Source: Micavibrio sp. UBA6145
GTDB lineage: Bacteria; Pseudomonadota; Alphaproteobacteria; Micavibrionales; UBA1664
Direction: 5' to 3'
DNA length: 37,293 bases
NCBI GenBank assembly: GCA_002423205.1
Contig: DIUZ01000016.1
Location: 1 to 37,293, forward strand
Both the position numbers and the translations under genes were made by a program. The notes under the pieces were generated by a model that ran no database searches, was not told where the DNA came from, and was given only the letters and a program-made list of their open reading frames with translations. This document shows, piece by piece, positions 32,500 to 37,293 of this stretch (its first letter is position 1; each line of letters opens with the position of its first letter).

Positions 32500-33729
32500 C
32501 TACCCCCGTGCCCGATTCAGCAAGCGTAGGCGCAAGGCGTTGAGCTTGATAAAGCCTTCTGCATCCTGCTGATTGTAAACGGAATCTTCTTCGAAGGTCA
32601 CATGCGCTTCGGAATAGAGGCTATAAGGCGAGGAACGACCCACCACGCCTGCAATGCCCTTATAGAGCTTCAGACGCACAGTGCCGGTCACGAATTCTTG
32701 GCTTTTATCAATCAGCGCCTGCAGCATTTCGCGCTCAGGAGAAAACCAATAGCCATTGTAAATCAACTCGGCATAGCGCGGCATGATGTCGTCTTTTAAA
32801 TGCGCCGACCCACGATCGAGGCAGATGCTTTCAATCCCGCGATGCGCGGCGAGTAGAATCGTCCCGCCCGGTGTTTCATACACCCCGCGTGATTTCATGC
32901 CGACATAGCGGTTCTCGACAATATCAATCCGGCCAATGCCATGCTTGCCGCCCAGTTCATTGAGTGCCGTCAGCATTTCAGCAGGGGAGAGTGCTTTGCC
33001 ATCAAGCGACACCGCATCGCCCTTCTCGAACCCGATCTCGATATATTCGGGCTTATCCGGCGCCTCTTCGGGCGATACGGTCATGCGGAACATATCTGCG
33101 TAGCCCTCAAAATCCTCCGGCGATTTGGCGGGGTCTTCCAAAATTTTGCCCTCATAGGACACATGCAGCAGATTCGCATCCATGCTGTAGGGCGCTTCGC
33201 CGCGCTTGCCTTTGGGGATCGGAATCTGATGTTTTTCGGCATAGTCGATCAGCGCGGTGCGCGAGTGCAAATCCCATTCGCGCCATGGCGCGATCACCTT
33301 AATATCCGGCTTCAACCCATAATAGCCCAGCTCAAAACGCACCTGATCATTGCCCTTGCCGGTCGCGCCATGGCTCACCGCATCGGCACCCGTTGCAATC
33401 GCAATCTCGATCTGGCGCTTGGCAATCAATGGCCGCGCAATCGAGGTGCCGAGCAGGTAAATGCCCTCATACAGCGCATTGGCGCGAAACATCGGGAACA
33501 CAAAATCGCGTACAAATTCTTCGCGGATGTCCTCAATGAAAATATTCTCTTCCTTGATCCCCATCAGCCGCGCCTTCTCACGCGCTGGCTCCACCTCTTC
33601 GCCTTGGCCCAGATCGGCGGTAAAGGTCACCACCTCGCATTGATAGGTGTCTTGCAACCAACGCAGGATGATCGAGGTGTCCAGTCCGCCCGAATAGGCA
33701 AGCACCACTTTTTTAACGTCTTTTATCAT
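32500..33729 (-). CDS. argG: Argininosuccinate synthase
   Basis: This 409-residue enzyme joins citrulline and aspartate with ATP to argininosuccinate in arginine synthesis. The PP-loop VVLAYSGGLDTSIILRWL (SGGLDTS at 13-19) is followed by further family blocks: GTSIARPLIAKRQIEIA, DAVSHGATGKGNDQVRFELG, KGKRGEAPYSMDANLLH and GRIDIVENRYVGMKSRGVYE. Full length for the type I enzyme. GAGGA lies 6 nt before the ATG as ribosome site. It is the only arginine gene here, divergent from the thioredoxin-like gene, with a palindromic element in the gap. Confidence 0.98.
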   Translation of the reverse strand: MIKDVKKVVLAYSGGLDTSIILRWLQDTYQCEVVTFTADLGQGEEVEPAREKARLMGIKEENIFIEDIREEFVRDFVFPMFRANALYEGIYLLGTSIARPLIAKRQIEIAIATGADAVSHGATGKGNDQVRFELGYYGLKPDIKVIAPWREWDLHSRTALIDYAEKHQIPIPKGKRGEAPYSMDANLLHVSYEGKILEDPAKSPEDFEGYADMFRMTVSPEEAPDKPEYIEIGFEKGDAVSLDGKALSPAEMLTALNELGGKHGIGRIDIVENRYVGMKSRGVYETPGGTILLAAHRGIESICLDRGSAHLKDDIMPRYAELIYNGYWFSPEREMLQALIDKSQEFVTGTVRLKLYKGIAGVVGRSSPYSLYSEAHVTFEEDSVYNQQDAEGFIKLNALRLRLLNRARG

Positions 33730-33746
33730 AACTATTCCTCGAGCTT

Positions 33747-33812
33747 GTCACCCCGTGCTTGTCACGGGGTCTGGACTTTGCAAACCGGATGCCGTCATGA
33801 AGACGGCATGAC
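33747..33812. repeat. Double-hairpin GTCA...ATGAC intergenic element, copy 3
   Basis: ACCCCGTG (33750-33757) pairs with CACGGGGT (33763-33770), then ATGCCGTC (33789-33796) pairs with GACGGCAT (33802-33809). The element is bounded by GTCA and ATGAC, like copies 1 and 2, but the arms differ. It occupies most of the 156-bp divergent gap between argG and the thioredoxin-like gene. Confidence 0.7.
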
Positions 33813-33885
33813 AGGTTCGTCGTTTGACTTGCTCCCCTATCGTCTTTTGCTCGCCTAGACAAGCAAATCTTGTTATAGTCGCGTC

Positions 33886-34452
33886 ATGCAACCATTTCCT
33901 ACCAGCAAATTCTTTGCCGCCGCCGTCATTGTGGTGTTTTTACTGTATGGCATTGAATGGCTAACGGAGAAGCCCGTTGCCACTCAGCGCGCACCCGCAG
34001 TCTATTCCGAAGACGCCAAGGCGCATGCGCAAACACTCACCACGCTTAATATGCAGCAGCTCGATGCGGTGCTGGGCAAGGGCGGGCCTTCAATGCTGTA
34101 TGTTTTTGCCTCATGGTGCCCCTATTGCCGCCAGCAAACCCCGATATTGGAGGGTTTTTTATCAGAGCGCTCCCCCGATATGACGGTGCTGGCCATCTCT
34201 ATTGATCAAGATGCGGTCGCGCTGGCGGATTATTTGCTGGGGCAACCCACCCTTTCTTTTCATCCGCAATTGCTGGGCGATCAGGCCGTTGCCTTGCGTG
34301 ACCGGTTAGCAAAGGCGGGTGCGCAATATACCGGCTCCATTCCCTACACGGCTTTTTTCAACAGCGATGGAAAAATGGTTGCACAAGTCACCGGTTTGGT
34401 GAATAACGCCTCGCTGAATGAGGCCTATGCCCAGCTAAAAGCCAAAAAGTAA
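33886..34452 (+). CDS. Membrane-anchored thioredoxin-like (TlpA/ResA-type) protein
   Basis: This 188-residue protein has an uncleaved-looking N-terminal membrane segment (about 9-26, FFAAAVIVVFLLYGIEWL) and a periplasmic thioredoxin fold. The redox motif is WCPYC (Cys78, Cys81) in YVFASWCPYCRQQTPI. The cis-proline region follows as TGSIPYTAFFNSDGKM (about 145-160). TlpA/ResA relatives reduce disulfides in cytochrome c or oxidase maturation, but the target here is unknown. It is followed 9 nt later by ppa, with AAGGA overlapping its stop, so the two are probably co-transcribed. Confidence 0.87.
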   Translation: MQPFPTSKFFAAAVIVVFLLYGIEWLTEKPVATQRAPAVYSEDAKAHAQTLTTLNMQQLDAVLGKGGPSMLYVFASWCPYCRQQTPILEGFLSERSPDMTVLAISIDQDAVALADYLLGQPTLSFHPQLLGDQAVALRDRLAKAGAQYTGSIPYTAFFNSDGKMVAQVTGLVNNASLNEAYAQLKAKK

Positions 34453-34461
34453 GGATATACT

Positions 34462-34995
34462 ATGAATCTCTCCAAAATTCCCGTCGGCAAAGACGCGCCG
34501 CATGATGTGAATGTGATTATCGAAGTGCCGATGGGCTCCGAGCCGATTAAATACGAGCTTGATAAAGACTCCGGCGCGATTTTTGTTGATCGTTTTCTAC
34601 ATACCGCCATGACCTATCCGTGCAATTACGGTTTTATCCCGCACACGCTGTCCGCCGATGGCGACCCGACCGATGTGCTGGTGGTAGGCCGTCGCCCGCT
34701 GATGCCCGGTTGCGTAGTCGCCGCGCGTCCGGTTGGCGTGCTGATTATGGAAGATGATGGCGGGCAGGATGAAAAAATCCTCGCCGTGCCAGTGCACCGG
34801 CTGCATCCTTTTTATGATGAAGTCGAAGAATATACCGATTTGCCCAAAATCCTGCTCGATCAGATCAAGCATTTCTTCGAACATTACAAAGACCTCGAAA
34901 AGGGTAAGTGGGTGAAAGTGCAAGGGTGGGAAGGTAAAGCCCGCGCGGAAGAACTCATTCTCGCCGGTATCCAGACCGCGAAAAAAGCGGCGTAG
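34462..34995 (+). CDS. ppa: Soluble inorganic pyrophosphatase
   Basis: This 177-residue family I pyrophosphatase hydrolyses PPi to two phosphates in the cytoplasm, pulling biosynthetic reactions forward. The signature D-x-D-P-x-D lies in SADGDPTDVLVVGRRPL (Asp66, Asp68, Asp71). YPCNYGFIPHTLS and the C-terminal KGKWVKVQGWEGKARAEELI are also typical. Full length for the bacterial hexameric enzyme. It follows the thioredoxin-like gene closely and precedes hppA by 397 bp, so both a soluble and a membrane pyrophosphatase are encoded side by side. Confidence 0.98.
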   Translation: MNLSKIPVGKDAPHDVNVIIEVPMGSEPIKYELDKDSGAIFVDRFLHTAMTYPCNYGFIPHTLSADGDPTDVLVVGRRPLMPGCVVAARPVGVLIMEDDGGQDEKILAVPVHRLHPFYDEVEEYTDLPKILLDQIKHFFEHYKDLEKGKWVKVQGWEGKARAEELILAGIQTAKKAA

Positions 34996-35094
34996 TTTTT
35001 TACGTTTGTTCCCGCTCCGGCCTGCTGGCCTGCGCGATGAACCTAACGCTGCGCGACTGAAGGCTCGGTCTCCTGACCTCGCTCCCACCCCTCC

Positions 35095-35171
35095 GTCATT
35101 CCCGCGAAAGCGGGAACCCAGCCTTGCTTAAAGGAGATCCCCGGGATCGGCTCCGCCGCCCCGAGGATGAC
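35095..35171. repeat. GTCAT...ATGAC intergenic element, copy 4
   Basis: GTCATTCCCGCGAAAGCGGGAAC contains a perfect 7-bp hairpin (TTCCCGC, loop GAAA, GCGGGAA; 35099-35116). A linker, GATCCCCGGGATC and GGATGAC (35165-35171) follow. The outer GTCAT/ATGAC ends match the other elements. Confidence 0.65.
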
Positions 35172-35185
35172 CACAACAGGGTGTT

Positions 35186-35225
35186 GTCACCCCGTCGCAT
35201 GACGGGGTCCGGCCTCCAGCATGAC
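35186..35225. repeat. GTCA...ATGAC intergenic element, copy 5 (short)
   Basis: ACCCCGTC (35189-35196), loop GCAT and GACGGGGT (35201-35208) form an 8-bp stem. The element opens with GTCACCCCGT, the same ten bases as in copy 3, and ends at ATGAC (35221-35225). It follows copy 4 by 14 bp. Confidence 0.65.
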
Positions 35226-35392
35226 GCCTACCCTAAAACCTAAAACCTACCCGCTCCCCTCATCCATTCATCTTGCGCTGCAACATAACTATTGCCTTGC
35301 AATTCAAGTGCGGCTTGGGCAATGTCTCTCGCAATAATAAGAAATAATAAGCACTTCACGCTATGTTATCAACTTCCACAGGAGGAACATTT

Positions 35393-37293
35393 ATGGACTA
35401 TACCGACCTACAAACACTGATTTTAGGCTGTGGTGTGCTTGCCATTCTCTATGGCATTTTCACCATCCGCGTGATTTTAAGCGCCAGTCGCGGCACCGAT
35501 CGCATGATCGATATTGCCAATGCGATTCAGGAAGGCGCAAAAGCCTATCTCAACCGCCAATATCAAACCATTGGCATGGTCGGTGTCGTTATCTTCTTTA
35601 TTCTGGGCTCGCAGCTGGGCTGGATGGTGGCGATTGGTTTTGCCATCGGTGCAATCATGTCGGGACTGGCCGGTTATATCGGCATGCATATCTCGGTGCG
35701 CGCCAATGTGCGTACGGCGCATGCCGCCACGATTGGCTTACAAAAAGCGCTCGATATCGCGTTCCGTTCCGGTGCGGTAACGGGCATGTTCGTGGTCGGT
35801 CTGGGCTTGCTCGGTACCGCTGGTTATTATTTCTATCTGCAGTCCATTCAAACCGAAACCCGCACGATTCTAGAATCACTCGTTGCCCTGTCCTTCGGTG
35901 CATCATTGATTTCGATTTTTGCGCGTCTTGGCGGCGGCATCTTTACCAAAGGCGCCGATGTGGGGGCCGATCTGGTGGGTAAGGTCGAAGCGGGTATCCC
36001 CGAGGATGACCCACGCAACCCAGCCGTAATTGCGGATAATGTGGGCGATAATGTCGGCGATTGCGCCGGTATGGCCGCCGATTTGTTCGAAACCTATGTG
36101 GTAACTATTGTGGCCACCATGTTGCTGGCCGCTATTTTCTTTGTCGGTGAAGATCAGCAATTATTTATGACCCTGCCGTTGGCGATTGGCGCGGTGTGCA
36201 TTGTCACCTCGATTGCCAGCACCTTCCTCGTGCGTTTAAGCGCGTCCAATAATATTATGGGTGCACTCTATAAAGGCTTCATCGGCAGTGCTGTGATGTC
36301 GGCAGTGGCCATCTGGTTCCTCATCGACAAGTTGGTGGGTATGGATGCCGTGTATAATATCGGCGCGATTGATTTTGTCGGGCGCGATGTGTTTTATTGC
36401 TCACTCGTAGGTCTGGGTGTGACGGGTCTGCTGGTGTGGATTACCGAATATTACACCTCAACGAAATACCGTCCCGTGCGTAGCGTGGCGGAAGCGTCTG
36501 CCACCGGTCATGGCACTAACGTCATTCAGGGGCTTGCCGTATCCATGGAAGCCACCGTGATGCCGATTCTGGTGATTTGTACCGGTATTATTATGTCCTA
36601 TCTGTTATGTGGCGTGTTGGGTGTCGGTATTGCCGCCACGACCATGCTGGCGCTGGCGGGCATTGTTGTCGCGCTTGATGCGTACGGGCCGGTTACCGAT
36701 AATGCAGGCGGTATCGCGGAAATGGCCGAAATGCCAGAAGCAATCCGCGTTACCACCGATGCGCTCGATGCGGTGGGTAACACCACCAAGGCCGTGACCA
36801 AAGGCTATGCCATTGGTTCGGCAGCGCTTGCAGCGCTGGTGCTGTTTGCTGCCTACACCGAGGATTTGCGATATTACTTCCCCGAGTTGAATGTGCAGTT
36901 TTTGTTATCTGACCCCTATGTGCTGGTGGGTTTGTTCATCGGCGGTATGTTGCCTTATTGGTTTAGCGGCATGGCGATGATGGCAGTGGGCCGCGCAGCG
37001 GGTGCCGTCGTCATCGAGGTGCGCCGTCAGTTCCGCGAGATTGCGGGTATTATGGAAGGCACCGCCAAGCCCGAATATGGCAAATGCGTCGATATGTTAA
37101 CCAAAGCCGCTATCCGCGAAATGGTGATTCCGTCGCTGCTGCCTATCGTGGTGCCAGTGGTGCTGTATTTCACCATCAATGCGGTCGGTGGTCAGGAAGC
37201 GGCGTTTGCTTCGCTGGGCGCGATGCTGCTGGGTATTATCGTTACGGGTCTGTTCGTTGCCATCTCGATGACATCGGGCGGCGGCGCATGGGA
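35393..37293 (+). CDS. hppA: Membrane-bound proton-pumping pyrophosphatase, K+-independent type (3' end outside window)
   Basis: The first 633 codons of an H+-translocating pyrophosphatase, an integral membrane pump that couples PPi hydrolysis to proton export; the frame is still open at the window end, and the family is usually near 700 residues. The PPi-binding region reads FTKGADVGADLVGKVEAGIP, then DDPRNPAVIADNVGDNVGD and CAGMAADLFETY. Multiple membrane segments are visible, as expected for ~16. The selectivity segment reads GNTTKAVTKGYAIGSAAL; lysine rather than alanine after GNTT marks the K+-independent class. The start has AGGAGG 7 nt upstream. Lying beside ppa, it could recover energy from PPi that the soluble enzyme would waste. 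Confidence 0.96.
   Translation, partial: MDYTDLQTLILGCGVLAILYGIFTIRVILSASRGTDRMIDIANAIQEGAKAYLNRQYQTIGMVGVVIFFILGSQLGWMVAIGFAIGAIMSGLAGYIGMHISVRANVRTAHAATIGLQKALDIAFRSGAVTGMFVVGLGLLGTAGYYFYLQSIQTETRTILESLVALSFGASLISIFARLGGGIFTKGADVGADLVGKVEAGIPEDDPRNPAVIADNVGDNVGDCAGMAADLFETYVVTIVATMLLAAIFFVGEDQQLFMTLPLAIGAVCIVTSIASTFLVRLSASNNIMGALYKGFIGSAVMSAVAIWFLIDKLVGMDAVYNIGAIDFVGRDVFYCSLVGLGVTGLLVWITEYYTSTKYRPVRSVAEASATGHGTNVIQGLAVSMEATVMPILVICTGIIMSYLLCGVLGVGIAATTMLALAGIVVALDAYGPVTDNAGGIAEMAEMPEAIRVTTDALDAVGNTTKAVTKGYAIGSAALAALVLFAAYTEDLRYYFPELNVQFLLSDPYVLVGLFIGGMLPYWFSGMAMMAVGRAAGAVVIEVRRQFREIAGIMEGTAKPEYGKCVDMLTKAAIREMVIPSLLPIVVPVVLYFTINAVGGQEAAFASLGAMLLGIIVTGLFVAISMTSGGGAW

Larger units (their letters stand above)
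34996..35392. other. 397-bp intergenic region between ppa and hppA
   Basis: No gene is visible here. The left half (35095-35225) holds two palindromic elements described separately. The right half (35226-35392) is AT-richer and presumably carries the hppA promoter; TTGGGC and a run of AATAATAAG repeats (35332-35352) are seen, but no clear promoter can be named. A strong AGGAGG ribosome site (35380-35385) precedes hppA. Confidence 0.6.

Noticed and set aside
31512..35225. CRISPR array
   Set aside because: The repeats are irregularly spaced palindromic elements separated by whole genes, not 25-40 bp direct repeats with equal spacers, and no cas gene is present.

Overview
The window looks like chromosomal DNA of an alphaproteobacterium. 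The evidence is the recG / sdhE / mfd cluster, a class II DAHP synthase, folate-dependent TrmFO, a K+-independent proton-pumping pyrophosphatase, Tad/Cpa pilus genes, and homologues of two mitochondrial complex I assembly factors (NDUFAF3-like and NDUFAF6-like). I cannot fix the genus; a Micavibrio-like or Rhodospirillales-like lineage would fit, but that is inference. Coding density is high, most operonic genes overlap by 4 nt or are a few bases apart, and no insertion sequence, prophage or CRISPR array is visible.

Layout: (1) 1-3923, Tad pilus genes: the end of the CpaF/TadA ATPase gene, tadB and tadC on the plus strand, converging on a minus-strand pair (a CpaC-N-domain protein and a TadD-like TPR lipoprotein). 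(2) 4054-6356, a pirin followed by two tandem BPL_N (glutamine-amidotransferase-like) genes. (3) 6426-9578, trmFO, an NDUFAF3-like gene, iron superoxide dismutase on the other strand, and an NDUFAF6-like squalene/phytoene-synthase-fold gene. (4) 9637-15481, class II DAHP synthase, an unknown membrane-anchored protein, glutamine-dependent NAD synthetase and glutamyl-tRNA synthetase. (5) 15441-21924, two small membrane proteins, then mfd and sdhE on the minus strand, divergent from recG. (6) 21945-25691, a metallophosphoesterase and then an unassigned locus: an AT-rich operator-like element, an ambiguous small-gene interval, a 600-residue protein with a duplicated F-C-x-C-A-x-H motif, and a 205-residue partner. 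(7) 25707-28039, tRNA-Lys(UUU), coaD and two overlapping methyltransferase genes. (8) 28106-32337, an AT-rich two-TM orphan, gyrA with a strong terminator, and an orphan 216-residue gene bracketed by two copies of a palindromic repeat. (9) 32500-37293, argG, a membrane-anchored thioredoxin-like gene, ppa, and hppA, which runs off the window end.

Most genes are housekeeping: tRNA modification and charging, NAD, CoA, aromatic amino-acid and arginine synthesis, DNA repair, topology, and pyrophosphate metabolism. The least explained parts are the 22.8-25.7 kb locus, the tandem BPL_N genes, and a family of GTCAT...ATGAC palindromic elements that I see between 31.5 and 35.2 kb but did not notice in the first 31 kb.
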